From: Magnetospirillum sp. 64-120
GTDB lineage: Bacteria > Pseudomonadota > Alphaproteobacteria > Rhodospirillales > Magnetospirillaceae
Reading direction: 5' to 3'
Assembly: GCA_001898825.1 (NCBI GenBank)
Contig: MKVK01000011.1
Location: forward strand, 124,001-188,000
DNA: 64,000 nt
This document shows, in pieces, positions 54,348 through 64,000 of this stretch. The stretch's first letter is position 1; each line of letters starts with the position of its first letter. Under the pieces are notes generated by a model. The model saw nothing but the letters and a program-made list of their open reading frames with translations. It did no database searches and had not been told where the DNA came from. A program made the translations under genes and the position numbers.

Positions 54348-55088
54348 ATGGTGATGGAGACCGCCCCCTTGTCAGCCGCACCGCCGCCTCCGCCCGTGCA
54401 CGTGGCCATCATCATGGATGGCAACGGCCGCTGGGCCAAGGCTCGGGGCTTGCCGCGCACCGCCGGTCACAAGCGGGGCGCCGAAGCCGTTCGGCGCACC
54501 GTCGAGGCGGCGCGCGAGATGGGCGTCTCCTACCTGACCCTTTATGCCTTTTCGTCGGAAAACTGGAAGCGGCCGGCCGGTGAGGTCACCGATCTGATGG
54601 GGCTGTTGCGCCTTTATCTGCGCAATGAAGTCTCGAACCTGCACAAGAATGGCATCCGCCTGCGGGTCATCGGCGACCGCACCCGGCTTTCCGCCGACAT
54701 CAACGCCCTGATCGACGAATCGGAAGCCAAGACGGCGGCCAACACCGCGCTGACCCTGGTCCTGGCCCTGTCCTATGGCGGGCGGCAGGAAATCGTCTGT
54801 GCCGCTCGGCGACTGGCCGAACAGGTGGCGGCAGGCAAGATTTCACCCGACGATATCGACGAGGCGGCATTCGGCGCCAATCTGTTCACCGCCGACATCC
54901 CGGATCCCGACCTGTTGATCCGGACATCCGGCGAGCAGCGCATTTCCAATTTCCTGCTGTGGCAGGCGGCTTACGCCGAATTCGTCTTCACCGACGTGTT
55001 GTGGCCCGATTTCGGTCGTGAACACCTGGAAGAGGCGGTACGCGCCTTCCATGGCCGCGAGCGCCGCTACGGCAACGCGCCGGGCTGA
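54348..55088 (+). CDS. uppS: Undecaprenyl diphosphate synthase
   Basis: 246 residues. [16 protein letters not shown] holds the catalytic Asp, with [12 protein letters not shown] and [16 protein letters not shown] completing the cis-prenyltransferase site. It makes the C55 carrier for peptidoglycan and O-antigen. The start at 54348 directly follows the frr stop; ATG 54354 is an alternative. Confidence 0.96.
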   Translation: MVMETAPLSAAPPPPPVHVAIIMDGNGRWAKARGLPRTAGHKRGAEAVRRTVEAAREMGVSYLTLYAFSSENWKRPAGEVTDLMGLLRLYLRNEVSNLHKNGIRLRVIGDRTRLSADINALIDESEAKTAANTALTLVLALSYGGRQEIVCAARRLAEQVAAGKISPDDIDEAAFGANLFTADIPDPDLLIRTSGEQRISNFLLWQAAYAEFVFTDVLWPDFGREHLEEAVRAFHGRERRYGNAPG

Positions 55089-55094
55089 TCCATC

Positions 55095-55871
55095 GTGCTG
55101 CTGCCCCGCATCCTGTCCGCATTGGTGATGATCCCCGTGGCCTTGGCGGCCATCTGGTGGGGGGGGTACGCTTTCGCCGTCCTGGTCGCCGTTGCCGGTG
55201 CGGTCATGGTGTGGGAATGGGACCGCATGACCGGCGGCCCGTTCACCACCGGTGGGCGCTTGGCCGCGGGACTGGTGGCTGTGGCATCGCTGATGGCTTT
55301 CACCTGGCCGCTCGCCGCCTTGGCTCTGGTTCTGCTGGCCGCCGTCATCGCCGGGCGCCGTGCCGAGATGGAAGGGACGGGGCGTCGGTTCTGGGCCCTG
55401 TCCGGGGTGTTTTATTGCGGCTTGCCGGCTATCGCCCTGGTTTGGCTGCGCGGTGCCGACGAATCCGGCCTTTATCTGATGCTGTGGCTGATGATGGCGG
55501 TGTGGGCCACCGATATCGGCGCCTATGCTGCCGGCCGCACCGTTGGCGGGCCGTTGCTGATGCCGGCTGTCAGCCCCAAGAAGACTTGGGCGGGACTGAT
55601 CGGCGGCATGGTCAGCGCCGCTTTGGTGGGGGGCGCTTCGGCCTGGGCTTTCCCGTTGGGGGTGGAATGGGGCATTCTGACATTCGTCAGCGCCGTCCTG
55701 GCCATTGTCGCCCAAGCCGGCGACCTTCTGGAAAGCTGGGTCAAACGCCGTTTCGGGGTCAAGGATTCCAGCAATATCATTCCCGGCCATGGCGGCGTGC
55801 TTGATCGCGTGGATGGCCTGTTGTCAGCCGGTCTGGCCGTGGCTTTGTTCAGGCTGATGGTCGCCCTTTGA
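55095..55871 (+). CDS. cdsA: Phosphatidate cytidylyltransferase
   Basis: 258 residues from GTG 55095, with about seven transmembrane helices. The CdsA signature is VSPKKTWAGLIGG and, near the C-terminus, RRFGVKDSSNIIPGHGG followed by LDRVDG. It makes CDP-diacylglycerol for all phospholipids. Confidence 0.95.
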   Translation: MLLPRILSALVMIPVALAAIWWGGYAFAVLVAVAGAVMVWEWDRMTGGPFTTGGRLAAGLVAVASLMAFTWPLAALALVLLAAVIAGRRAEMEGTGRRFWALSGVFYCGLPAIALVWLRGADESGLYLMLWLMMAVWATDIGAYAAGRTVGGPLLMPAVSPKKTWAGLIGGMVSAALVGGASAWAFPLGVEWGILTFVSAVLAIVAQAGDLLESWVKRRFGVKDSSNIIPGHGGVLDRVDGLLSAGLAVALFRLMVAL

Positions 55872-55881
55872 GGTCTTGTTC

Positions 55882-57048
55882 ATGAGTGATCCCCGTCGCG
55901 CCGTCACTATTTTGGGTTCCACCGGTTCCATCGGCCGCAACACGGTGGAACTGATCGAGGCGCGGCCCGACCTTTACCGCACCGAGGCCCTGGTGGCCAA
56001 TTGCAACGCCGTGCTGCTGGCCGACCAGGCGCGTCGGCTGCGCCCGCATCTGGCGGTGGTGGCCGACGAAGCGGCCTTGCCGGAATTGCGTCAGTTGTTG
56101 GCCGGCACCGGCATCCGCACTGCTGCCGGCGCTGCCGCCGTGGTGGAAGCGGCGCAATTGCCCGCTGATTGGGTGATGTCGGCCATCGTCGGCGCTGCCG
56201 GCCTGGAGCCCACCTTGGCCGCCTTGCGCCGGGGCTGCGTGGTCGGTTTGGCCAACAAGGAATGCCTGGTCTGTGCCGGCGACCTGATGATGGCGGAAGT
56301 GGCGGCGCACGGTGCCACGCTTTTGCCGGTGGATTCCGAGCATTCGGCCATTTTCCAGGTGTTCGAGGACGACCAGCGCGGCGCCATCGACAAGATCGTG
56401 CTGACCGCCTCGGGCGGGCCGTTCCGCCAAAAAAGCCTGGACGAGATGGCGGCGATGACCCCGGCCCAGGCGGTGGCCCATCCCAATTGGTCCATGGGCG
56501 CCAAGATCAGCGTCGATTCGGCGTCGATGATGAACAAGGGCCTGGAACTGATCGAGGCCCACCATCTGTTCGCCATGCCCGAGGACAAGATCGACATCCT
56601 GGTCCATCCGCAATCGGTGATCCATTCCATGGTCGCCTATGCTGATGGCTCGGTGCTGGCGCAGTTGGGCAGCCCCGACATGCGCACCCCCATCGCCTAT
56701 GCCCTGGGTTGGCCGCGCCGCATTTCCTCGCCGGCCCCCAAGCTGGATCTGGCCGCCATCGCCACGCTGACCTTCGAAGCCCCCGATCCCGTGCGTTTCC
56801 CGGCCCTGCGTCTGGCTCGCGCCGCCTTGCAAAGCGGCGGCGCCGCACCTACTGTGCTGAATGCCGCCAACGAGGAAGCGGTCGCCGCCTTCCTGGCCGG
56901 GCGCATCGGTTTTCTGGATATCGCCCGCACGGTCGAGAAAACCCTGGAAACCACCCCGGCGGCCCGTTTGGGGTCTATCGACGACGTGCTGGCCCAAGAT
57001 GGGCTGGCCCGTGTTCGTGCCCGTACTTTGATCGACACTCTGGCCTGA
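55882..57048 (+). CDS. dxr: 1-deoxy-D-xylulose 5-phosphate reductoisomerase
   Basis: 388 residues from ATG 55882 (GAGG upstream; TTG 55876 is unnecessary). NADPH motif LGSTGSIGRNTVELIE, active-site VDSEHSAIFQ, DSASMMNKGLELIEAHHL and C-terminal NAANEEAV. It catalyses the committed step of the MEP isoprenoid pathway, feeding both uppS upstream and the hopanoid genes elsewhere in the window. Confidence 0.97.
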   Translation: MSDPRRAVTILGSTGSIGRNTVELIEARPDLYRTEALVANCNAVLLADQARRLRPHLAVVADEAALPELRQLLAGTGIRTAAGAAAVVEAAQLPADWVMSAIVGAAGLEPTLAALRRGCVVGLANKECLVCAGDLMMAEVAAHGATLLPVDSEHSAIFQVFEDDQRGAIDKIVLTASGGPFRQKSLDEMAAMTPAQAVAHPNWSMGAKISVDSASMMNKGLELIEAHHLFAMPEDKIDILVHPQSVIHSMVAYADGSVLAQLGSPDMRTPIAYALGWPRRISSPAPKLDLAAIATLTFEAPDPVRFPALRLARAALQSGGAAPTVLNAANEEAVAAFLAGRIGFLDIARTVEKTLETTPAARLGSIDDVLAQDGLARVRARTLIDTLA

Positions 57049-57058
57049 TCGGGGCAGC

Positions 57059-58186
57059 ATGGATTTTTTCTGGAACTACATCGTCGTCTTCCTGCTGATC
57101 CTGACCGTGGTCGTCTTCGTCCACGAACTGGGCCATTATCTGGTGGCCCGCTGGAACGGTGTCCGCGTCGAGGTGTTTTCCATCGGATTCGGTCCAGAAA
57201 TCTGGGGCTTCAACGACAAGACCGGCACCCGCTGGCGCTTCAGCGTGCTTCCCCTGGGCGGCTATGTGAAGATGTTCGGCGACGCCGACGCCGCTTCCGC
57301 CACAGGTGACGGTCGTGACATGACCGACGCGGAAAAGGCCGTCAGCTTCCGTCACAAGCGGGTGGGCCAGCGCGCCGCCATCGTCTTCGCCGGCCCCGCC
57401 GCCAACTTCATTTTCGCCATCGTCGGTCTGGCCCTGATGTTCATGGTTTTGGGCCAGCCGGTCACCGAACCGGTGGTGGGGCAGGTCATGCCGGGCAGCG
57501 CCGCCGAACAGGCCGGAATCCTGGCCGGCGATCGGGTGGTGCGGGCCAATGGCGACGACGTCACCCGGTTCCAGGACATCCAGCGCATCGTGCGTCTGGA
57601 CATCGACAAGCCGCTGCAGCTGACCGTGGAACGTGATGGTGCGGCGATCGATCTGGTCGCCCATCCGCGCATCGTCGAGCGCAAGGGCATGTTCGGCGAC
57701 ATGGAAAAGGTTCCGGTCCTGGGCATCGCCGCCGATTCGGCACAGACCCGCATCGTCCATTATGGCCCCGGATCAGCGCTGTGGCAGGCGGTGCGCGAAT
57801 CGGGCAACATGATTTCCGCCACCTTCGTCGGCATCGGCCAGATGATCAGCGGCACCCGGGACAGCGACGAACTGGGCGGCCCCATCCGCATCGCCAAAGG
57901 CGCGGGCGAGGCGGCGCAACTGGGCATCGCCTCGGTGGCGTTCTACATCATCATGCTGTCGTTGAACCTGGGCCTGATCAACCTGTTTCCCATTCCCATC
58001 CTGGATGGGGGACATCTGGTTTTTTATGCCTTCGAGGCAATCCTTGGTAGGCCGTTGGGCGAGAAGGCCCAAGAATATGGTTTCCGAATCGGGCTGTTTC
58101 TGGTATTGGCCTTGATGGTATTTGCCACCCGTAACGATATCGTATCGTTGCCGGCGTGGGAGGCCATAAAGCGGCTGTTCTCATGA
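57059..58186 (+). CDS. rseP: Site-2 intramembrane zinc protease RseP
   Basis: 375 residues. HELGH at 22-26 supplies the zinc ligands and catalytic Glu. A PDZ domain (about 125-205; GSAAEQAGILAGDRVVRANG) follows, and the third zinc ligand lies in LINLFPIPILDGGHL. It cleaves anti-sigma factors and signal-peptide remnants in the membrane. It starts ten bases after dxr. Confidence 0.96.
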   Translation: MDFFWNYIVVFLLILTVVVFVHELGHYLVARWNGVRVEVFSIGFGPEIWGFNDKTGTRWRFSVLPLGGYVKMFGDADAASATGDGRDMTDAEKAVSFRHKRVGQRAAIVFAGPAANFIFAIVGLALMFMVLGQPVTEPVVGQVMPGSAAEQAGILAGDRVVRANGDDVTRFQDIQRIVRLDIDKPLQLTVERDGAAIDLVAHPRIVERKGMFGDMEKVPVLGIAADSAQTRIVHYGPGSALWQAVRESGNMISATFVGIGQMISGTRDSDELGGPIRIAKGAGEAAQLGIASVAFYIIMLSLNLGLINLFPIPILDGGHLVFYAFEAILGRPLGEKAQEYGFRIGLFLVLALMVFATRNDIVSLPAWEAIKRLFS

Positions 58187-58233
58187 TTTCACAATCACCC
58201 ATGAGAATGGGTGGATTGGGAAGGGGGGCGTTG

Positions 58234-60510
58234 ATGGGTTTGTTGCGTAAAGCCGCGATCGCGATCGGCTTGGTTCTGGTGTCGGCTTCCGCCTGGGCGC
58301 AAAACGCCGGCATCGTTCGGCAAATCGTCGTGCAGGGCAACCAGCGCGTCGAAGTCGAAACCGTCAAGTCGTACATGGCGGTCGCCGAAGGCGACCCCTA
58401 CAGCGCTGAACGCATCGACCGTTCGCTGAAGACCCTGTTCAACACCGGCTTGTTCGCCGACGTCGCCATCCGTCAGGAAGGCGAGGCGCTGGTGGTGCGC
58501 GTGGTGGAAAACCCCATCATCAACCGCATCGCCTATGAAGGCAACAAGCGCATCAAGGACGAACAGCTGGAACAGGAAACCCAGTTGCGTCCGCGTGTGG
58601 TCTATACCCGCACCAAGGTCCAGAACGACGTCAAGCGCATCCTTGATCTTTATCGTCGCCAGGGCCGTTTCGCCGCCACCGTCGAACCCAAGCTGATCCA
58701 GCTGGAACAGAACCGCGTCGATCTGGCTTACGAGATCAACGAGGGCGAGCCCACCTACGTCAAACGCATCAATTTCGTCGGCAACCACATGTATTCCGAC
58801 TCGCGCCTGCGCGAGGTGCTGGCGACCAAGGAAGAGCGCTGGTACCGGTTCTTGTCGTCCGACGACACCTATGACCCCGATCGCGTCACCTATGACCGCG
58901 AATTGATGCGTCGCTACTACCTGAAGCACGGCTTCGCCGATTTCCGCGTGGTGTCGGGCGTGGCCGAACTGACCCCCGACCGCGGCGGTTTCTTCATCAC
59001 CTTCACCGTCGAGGAAGGCGAGCGCTACAAGTTCGGCACTGCCGCCATCAACGCCAATCTGCGCGACCTGGACGGCAAGGAGCTTGAGCCGCTGCTGACC
59101 AGCGTGCCGGGCGAGTGGTACAACGCCGATCAGGTGGAAGACATCGTCCAGAACCTGACCGACGCCTTGGGCTCCAAGGGCTTCGCCTTTGTCGACGTGC
59201 GTCCGCAGGTCAACCGCGACCGCGAAAACAAGACCATTAACATCACCTACGACATCAACGAAGGCCCGCGCGTCTATGTCGAACGCATCGACATCACCGG
59301 CAACGTCCGCACGCTCGACAAGGTGATCCGCCGAGAGTTCCGTCTGGTCGAAGGTGACGCCTTCAATACCGCCAAGATCCGCCGTTCGCGCCAGCGCATC
59401 AAGGATCTGGGCTATTTCGACAAGGCCGAGGTGACCAACGTTCCCTCGGAAACCGCGCCGGACCGTACCGTCATCAAGGTGGACGTGCAGGAAAAGTCCA
59501 CCGGCGAGCTGTCCTTCGGCGTCGGCTGGTCCACCGTGGTGGGGCCGCTGGTGGAAGCCTCGGTGCGTGAACGCAACCTGCTGGGCAAGGGCCAGGACCT
59601 GAAGCTGTCGGCTTCGTTGGGCACCCGGCGCAACAGTGCCGAGTTGTCCTTCACCGAACCCTATTTCCTGGATCGCAAGCTGTCGGCCGGTTTCGACATC
59701 TTCTCGGTGACCCGCAAGCTGCAAAACGAAAGCTCGTACGACCACAACACCTTGGGTGCGGCGCTTCGCAGCGGTTATTACATCCACGACAACCTGCGTC
59801 AGGACCTGCGCTACCAGATCAAGCGCGACCAGGTCGAGAACGTGGACAGCAACGCGTCCCTCTTCGTCAAGGAACAGGTCGGCACCTCGACCACCTCGTC
59901 GGTGATGCAAAGCCTGTTGTGGGATTACCGCGACAGCAAGCTGGAACCCACCGAAGGCTTCTTTGTGAAACTGAGCAATGAAGCCGCCGGTCTGGGCGGC
60001 ACCCAGAAGTGGTTGCGCAACAACATCAGCGGTGGCCAGTACTTCCTGCTGGACGAGCAGGTGGTGTTGGGGGTGACCGGTTCGGCCGGCATCATCAGCG
60101 GTTTCGGCGACGAAAAGGTGCGCATCACCGAACGCTATTACCTGGGCGGCGACAGCTTCCGCGGCTTTGCCAGCGCCGGCGTCAGCCCGCGTGACAAAAG
60201 CTCGGGCGACGCCCTGGGCGGCATGTGGCAGGCTGTGGGCAGCGTGCAGTTGAAGTTCCCGCTGGGCCTGCCCGAGGAACTGGGCTTTGCCGGTCAGGTC
60301 TTCACTGACTTCGGTACCGTCGGTTCGACCGAGGATTATTCCAATTCCTCGACCATCGATCAGAAGAGCTCGCTGCGCGCCTCGGTGGGCGCCGGTGTGA
60401 CCTGGAAGTCGCCCATGGGTCCGGTGGCCCTGGATCTGGCCATTCCGGTCATGAAGGAATCGTTCGACGAAGACGAATTCTTCAGCTTCAATTTCGGCAC
60501 GAGGTTCTAG
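58234..60510 (+). CDS. bamA: Outer-membrane protein assembly factor BamA
   Basis: 758 residues from ATG 58234 (GGGGGGCGTTG upstream), the start that gives a signal peptide (MGLLRKAAIAIGLVLVSASAWA). Earlier in-frame ATGs (58183, 58201, 58207) would bury it. Five POTRA domains (about 25-345) are followed by the 16-strand barrel with the VRITERYYLGG and DSFRGF loop (the conserved loop-6 RGF) and a terminal Phe (GTRF). BamA folds outer-membrane proteins. The usual neighbour ompH (skp) follows. Confidence 0.97.
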   Translation: MGLLRKAAIAIGLVLVSASAWAQNAGIVRQIVVQGNQRVEVETVKSYMAVAEGDPYSAERIDRSLKTLFNTGLFADVAIRQEGEALVVRVVENPIINRIAYEGNKRIKDEQLEQETQLRPRVVYTRTKVQNDVKRILDLYRRQGRFAATVEPKLIQLEQNRVDLAYEINEGEPTYVKRINFVGNHMYSDSRLREVLATKEERWYRFLSSDDTYDPDRVTYDRELMRRYYLKHGFADFRVVSGVAELTPDRGGFFITFTVEEGERYKFGTAAINANLRDLDGKELEPLLTSVPGEWYNADQVEDIVQNLTDALGSKGFAFVDVRPQVNRDRENKTINITYDINEGPRVYVERIDITGNVRTLDKVIRREFRLVEGDAFNTAKIRRSRQRIKDLGYFDKAEVTNVPSETAPDRTVIKVDVQEKSTGELSFGVGWSTVVGPLVEASVRERNLLGKGQDLKLSASLGTRRNSAELSFTEPYFLDRKLSAGFDIFSVTRKLQNESSYDHNTLGAALRSGYYIHDNLRQDLRYQIKRDQVENVDSNASLFVKEQVGTSTTSSVMQSLLWDYRDSKLEPTEGFFVKLSNEAAGLGGTQKWLRNNISGGQYFLLDEQVVLGVTGSAGIISGFGDEKVRITERYYLGGDSFRGFASAGVSPRDKSSGDALGGMWQAVGSVQLKFPLGLPEELGFAGQVFTDFGTVGSTEDYSNSSTIDQKSSLRASVGAGVTWKSPMGPVALDLAIPVMKESFDEDEFFSFNFGTRF

Positions 60511-60511
60511 G

Positions 60512-61126
60512 ATGGCCGTATCGGGGGCCATCCGCCTGATGGCGGGTGCGGTTGCGTTGCTGGTGTCCGGTTCTGCCTTGGCGCAGACGGCGCCGGCGAA
60601 AGGCGTGGCCGCACCGGCGATCATCGTCATCGTCGATGCCGCCCGGGTACAGCGTGAAAGTACTGCGGGCAAGGGCTTGGCTGCTGAACGCGAACGCTAT
60701 CAGCAGACTTACAACACCGAGTTCGAAACGGCCCGCAAGCAACTGCAGGCGGCTGAACAGGACTTGGCCAAGCAACGTTCATCCCTGGCGCCGGATGTCT
60801 TTCAGGAAAAGGTTCGGACCCTGAACGCCCGCATCGCCGAGTTTCAGCGCCAGTACCAAGGGGCCGTGCGCGCCTTGGACAAGTCCACCGCCACCGCCAG
60901 CAACGATCTGCAAAAGGCCGTGGTGGGGGTGACCAGCGAAGTGGCGTCCGAAGCCGGTGCCGGTTTGGTGCTGCATAAGCAGCAGGTTTTTCTGCATGAC
61001 GAACGCATGGACATCACGGCCCAGGTGATCGAGCGGCTGAACAAGCGCTTGAGCTCGATCCCGTTCCCGGTTCCCGAAGCCCATGTGCCGACGGTCGAGG
61101 AAACAGCCCCCAAGGGAAAGAAGTAA
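60512..61126 (+). CDS. OmpH/Skp-family periplasmic chaperone
   Basis: 204 residues with a signal peptide ending SALAQ. A coiled-coil-rich core (about 70-150; FETARKQLQAAEQDLAKQRS) is typical of Skp prefoldin-like tentacles. The C-terminus (FPVPEAHVPTVEETAPKGKK) is longer than in E. coli Skp. Located between bamA and lpxD, the classic position. Delivers unfolded outer-membrane proteins to BamA. Confidence 0.9.
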   Translation: MAVSGAIRLMAGAVALLVSGSALAQTAPAKGVAAPAIIVIVDAARVQRESTAGKGLAAERERYQQTYNTEFETARKQLQAAEQDLAKQRSSLAPDVFQEKVRTLNARIAEFQRQYQGAVRALDKSTATASNDLQKAVVGVTSEVASEAGAGLVLHKQQVFLHDERMDITAQVIERLNKRLSSIPFPVPEAHVPTVEETAPKGKK

Positions 61127-61129
61127 ACC

Positions 61130-62155
61130 ATGGCTGACGCCCGTTTTTTCCAGGTGGCCGGTCCGTTCACCTTGGGACAATTGGCCGATCTGTGCCGGGC
61201 CGAGTTGTCTACCGGTGCCAAGGCCGACCAGGTGGTGGTGGATGTCGCCTCGCTTGAGAACGCCGAAAGCCAGCACATCAGCTTTCTGGACAACCGGAAA
61301 TACCTGGCGGCTTTCGCCGAAACCAAGGCCGGGGCGGTGATCGTCCATCCCGACGTGGCCGACCGAGCCCCCGCCGGCGTGACGCTGCTGTTGTCCAAGG
61401 ACCCGTATCGCGCCTATGCCATGGTCGCCCAGGCTTTCTATCCGGCGTCAGCCCCCACTGAATGGCGGGCGCCCACCGCCTGGATCGATCCCAGTGCCCA
61501 GATCGGCGCCGATTGCTGGATCGGGCCCGGGGCGGTGATCGGCGCCAACGCCGAAATCGGCGCCCGCTGCCGGATCGAAGCCAATGCGGTGATCGGTGAC
61601 GGTGTGGTGCTGGGCGAAGGCGGCAAGATCGGCGCCAATGCCAGCGTCTGCTGCGCCATCATCGGCAGGAATGTCAGCATCTATCCCGGGGCGCGGATCG
61701 GCCAGGACGGCTTTGGTTTCGCCATGGGGGCGCAGGGCCATCTGAAGGTGCCGCAATTGGGCCGCGTGGTCATTGGCGACAACGTGGAAATCGGCGCCAA
61801 CACCACCATCGACCGTGGCGCCGGACCCGATACGGTGATCGGCGACGGCTGTTGGATCGACAACCTGGTGCAGATCGGCCACAACGTGCAATTGGGCCGC
61901 GGTTGCGTGGTCGTCGCCCAGGTCGGCATTTCCGGTTCCACCCAGTTCGGCGATTTCGTCGCCGCCGGCGGCCAGGTGGGCTTCGCCGGGCATCTGAAGA
62001 TCGGCATGGGCGCCAAGATCATGGCGCAGTCGGGGGTCATCGGCGACATTCCCGCCGGTCAGACCTATGGCGGCTATCCGGCGGTCCCCCGGATGGAATG
62101 GTTGCGTCAGCAGGCATTGCTCAGCAAACTGGCCCGCGACAAAAAGCAGCGCTAA
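61130..62155 (+). CDS. lpxD: UDP-3-O-acylglucosamine N-acyltransferase
   Basis: 341 residues. The N-terminal LpxD uridine-binding domain ([14 protein letters not shown]) is followed by hexapeptide repeats forming a left-handed beta helix (about 105-290; for example [20 protein letters not shown]). The catalytic His region reads [10 protein letters not shown]. It adds the second acyl chain in lipid A synthesis. Starts three bases after ompH. Confidence 0.97.
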   Translation: MADARFFQVAGPFTLGQLADLCRAELSTGAKADQVVVDVASLENAESQHISFLDNRKYLAAFAETKAGAVIVHPDVADRAPAGVTLLLSKDPYRAYAMVAQAFYPASAPTEWRAPTAWIDPSAQIGADCWIGPGAVIGANAEIGARCRIEANAVIGDGVVLGEGGKIGANASVCCAIIGRNVSIYPGARIGQDGFGFAMGAQGHLKVPQLGRVVIGDNVEIGANTTIDRGAGPDTVIGDGCWIDNLVQIGHNVQLGRGCVVVAQVGISGSTQFGDFVAAGGQVGFAGHLKIGMGAKIMAQSGVIGDIPAGQTYGGYPAVPRMEWLRQQALLSKLARDKKQR

Positions 62156-62195
62156 TCTTCATATCTATTTTGTTTGTAAGAACAGGAAGGACAGC

Positions 62196-62657
62196 ATGGT
62201 GAACGAGACCGAGACCGGGAAGGAGGTCGACATCAACCGGATCATGGAAATGATCCCGCACCGCTACCCGTTCCTGATGGTCGACAAGGTGGTCGACATC
62301 GTCGTCAATGAAAGCGCCGTCGGTATCAAGAACGTCACCATCAACGAACCGTTCTTTCAGGGGCATTTCCCCCAACGTCCGGTGATGCCGGGCGTGCTGA
62401 TCATCGAAGCCATGGCGCAGACCGCCGCCGTGCTGGTGGTGTCGACCCTGGGTCCGGCGTCGGAAGGCAAGCTGGTGTATTTCATGAGCGTCGACGAAGC
62501 CCGCTTCCGCAAGCCTGTCGGCCCCGGCGACCAGCTGCACATCCACGTCACCAAGGAACGTTCGCGCGGCAACGTCTGGAAGTTCCGCGCCGAGGCCAAG
62601 GTCAACGGCACCCTGATGGCTGAGGCGGTGTACGCCGCCATGATTTTGGATAGCTAA
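62196..62657 (+). CDS. fabZ: 3-hydroxyacyl-ACP dehydratase FabZ
   Basis: 153 residues from ATG 62196 (AGGAAGG upstream). The catalytic His is in [14 protein letters not shown] and the catalytic Glu in [28 protein letters not shown] is the hotdog signature. It dehydrates 3-hydroxyacyl-ACP in fatty-acid synthesis, competing with LpxA and LpxD for substrate. Overlaps lpxA by one base. Confidence 0.97.
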   Translation: MVNETETGKEVDINRIMEMIPHRYPFLMVDKVVDIVVNESAVGIKNVTINEPFFQGHFPQRPVMPGVLIIEAMAQTAAVLVVSTLGPASEGKLVYFMSVDEARFRKPVGPGDQLHIHVTKERSRGNVWKFRAEAKVNGTLMAEAVYAAMILDS

Positions 62658-63457
62658 TGGCCAACATTCATCCCACCGCCATCGTCGATCCGCAGGCGGA
62701 TGTCGCCGGATCGGCTTCCATCGGCCCGTTCTGCGTGGTCGGTCCCCATGTCCGTCTGGGCGAAGGTGTGGAACTGCTGTCCCATGTGGTGGTCGAAGGA
62801 CGCACCACCATCGGTGACAACACCCGCATTTTCCCCTTCGCGTCCATCGGCCATCAGCCGCAGGACCTGAAGTATCACGGCGAGCCGTCCACCCTGGAAA
62901 TCGGCAAGAACAACCAGATTCGCGAATACGTGACCATGCAGCCCGGCACCGAAGGCGGCGGCATGATCACCAAGGTCGGCGACAACTGCCTGTTCATGGC
63001 CAGCGCCCACGTGGCCCATGACTGCATCGTCGGCAACAACGTGATCATGGCCAACAACGCCACCCTGGCCGGTCACGTGCTGGTGGGCGAATTCGCCTTT
63101 CTGGGCGGTCTGTCGGCGGTCCACCAATTCGTGCGTATCGGCAAGCACGCCATGGTCGGCGGTATGTCGGGCGTCGAAGCCGACATCATCCCGTTTGGCA
63201 TGGTCATCGGCAACCGCGCCCATCTGAACGGATTGAACATCGTCGGCCTGAAGCGTCGCGGCTTCTCGCGCGATGAAATTCATTCCCTGCGCAGCGCCTA
63301 TCGTTTGCTGTTCGGCCCGGAAGGCACGCTGCAGGAACGTCTGGCCGACGTTGCCGAGCAATATGCCAGCAACGGCGCGGTGATGGAGGTGATCGAGTTC
63401 ATCCGCTCGGATTCCTCGCGTTCACTGTGCACGCCCGGCTTCGAGGATGGCAAGTAA
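62657..63457 (+). CDS. lpxA: UDP-N-acetylglucosamine O-acyltransferase
   Basis: 266 residues. Hexapeptide repeats run through the first ~190 residues, with the catalytic His in MASAHVAHDCIVG and GLKRRGFSRDEIHSLR at the start of the C-terminal helices. First step of lipid A synthesis. TAATG coupling to fabZ; the last 11 bases overlap lpxI. Confidence 0.97.
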   Translation: MANIHPTAIVDPQADVAGSASIGPFCVVGPHVRLGEGVELLSHVVVEGRTTIGDNTRIFPFASIGHQPQDLKYHGEPSTLEIGKNNQIREYVTMQPGTEGGGMITKVGDNCLFMASAHVAHDCIVGNNVIMANNATLAGHVLVGEFAFLGGLSAVHQFVRIGKHAMVGGMSGVEADIIPFGMVIGNRAHLNGLNIVGLKRRGFSRDEIHSLRSAYRLLFGPEGTLQERLADVAEQYASNGAVMEVIEFIRSDSSRSLCTPGFEDGK

Positions 63458-64000
63458 GCTCGGCATCATCGCCGGCGGTGGCGCCTTTCCAGGGCTTGCC
63501 ATCGCCGCCTGCCGGTCCCAGGGCCGGCCGTTCCATGTCCTGGCGCTGACCGGCCACGCCGACCCCCAGGTTATCGGCGACGCGCCCGCCGATTGGATAC
63601 GCCTGGGCGAGGCGGGCAGTGGGCTGAAACATCTGCGCGCCGCCGGGGTCACCGAATTGGTGATGATCGGCCCGGTGCGTCGCCCGTCGCTGAAGGAACT
63701 GGCTCCCGATTGGTGGACCGCCAAGTTTTTCGCCAAGGTCGGCCTGAAGGCCTTGGGCGATGACGGCTTGCTGCGCGCCGTGGCCCGTGAAATGGAAGAC
63801 GAAGGCTTCACCATCATCGGCATCGATCAGGTCCTGGCCGATTGTCTGGCCCCCGAGGGCCTGTTCGGCCGCCATTTTCCCGACGATTTGGCGCAATCCG
63901 ACATCATCCGCGGCTGGGAAGTGGCCAAGGGGATCGGCGCCCTGGACGTGGGCCAGTCGGTCATCGTCCAGCAAGGCATCGTCTTGGGGGTGGAAGGGGT
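63447..64000 (+). CDS. lpxI: UDP-2,3-diacylglucosamine pyrophosphatase LpxI (3' end outside window)
   Basis: The first 184 codons are present, from ATG 63447 inside the end of lpxA. The start MASKLGIIAGGGAFPGLAI and later MIGPVRRPSLKELAPD match LpxI, the DUF1009 enzyme that replaces LpxH in Alphaproteobacteria. It hydrolyses UDP-2,3-diacylglucosamine to lipid X. Expected next gene: lpxB. Confidence 0.93.
   Translation, partial: MASKLGIIAGGGAFPGLAIAACRSQGRPFHVLALTGHADPQVIGDAPADWIRLGEAGSGLKHLRAAGVTELVMIGPVRRPSLKELAPDWWTAKFFAKVGLKALGDDGLLRAVAREMEDEGFTIIGIDQVLADCLAPEGLFGRHFPDDLAQSDIIRGWEVAKGIGALDVGQSVIVQQGIVLGVEG

Noticed and set aside
58195-60672. Open frame of 825 codons opposite bamA.
   Set aside because: Antisense shadow of a certain gene.

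Overview
This 64-kb window is high-GC chromosomal DNA from an alphaproteobacterium, most likely a Rhodospirillales member close to Magnetospirillum. Three things point there. The conserved block rpsB-tsf-pyrH-frr-uppS-cdsA-dxr-rseP-bamA-ompH-lpxD-fabZ-lpxA-lpxI is in its alphaproteobacterial order. A MipZ-type ParA ATPase is present, as are the hopanoid genes hpnCDE. Signalling proteins are unusually numerous. I saw no tRNA, rRNA, CRISPR array, insertion sequence or prophage, and no gene-free stretch longer than about 300 bases.

Layout. 1-2.1 kb: the tail of an RNase J gene, a small HXXEE membrane protein, a degenerate second copy of the RNase J tail, then an MFS transporter. 2.3-3.8 kb: small stand-alone proteins, including a bacteriohemerythrin and a Csp-like four-helix-bundle copper protein. 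3.9-9.2 kb (minus): a complete branched-chain amino-acid ABC operon, livHMGF, then a DUF6867-type membrane protein and the substrate-binding protein. 9.3-16.7 kb: an unknown 345-residue protein, a PAS histidine kinase with its response regulator, mipZ, a LysR regulator divergent from doxX and a LigB-type dioxygenase, and an orphan solute-binding protein.

16.7-31.7 kb is the most distinctive part: about 15 kb of almost pure signal transduction. In order it encodes a LOV-like histidine kinase, an Rcp1-type receiver, a receiver-PP2C phosphatase, a tandem-STAS protein, an RsbW-like ATPase, a FIST sensor, a hybrid kinase with HPt, an RpfG-like HD-GYP protein, a second hybrid kinase, a repeat-containing coiled-coil protein (opposite strand) and a last receiver. 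This looks like a phosphorelay, a partner-switching module and cyclic-di-GMP turnover joined into one system. It is my best candidate for an undescribed circuit.

31.8-38.2 kb: an ABC-type efflux module (adaptor, permease, ATPase), rimO, a split YeeE/YedE sulfur transporter, pal and sodB. 38.2-45.2 kb: hpnE-hpnD-hpnC (minus), divergent from a synthase-fold protein without catalytic aspartates (NDUFAF6-like), followed by putA and a DUF2892 protein. 45.2-50.9 kb: a Crp/Fnr regulator, an ACT-domain protein, a cytochrome c, a metallophosphoesterase overlapping a lipid kinase, a GAF-like/HD-GYP protein and mepA. 51-64 kb: the conserved translation, isoprenoid, phospholipid, outer-membrane and lipid A block, running off the right edge inside lpxI.

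Starts were moved from the longest open frame wherever a Shine-Dalgarno match or family N-terminus favoured an internal codon. TTG and GTG starts are frequent in the signalling region. All functional calls rest on motif recognition by eye; no database search was run.
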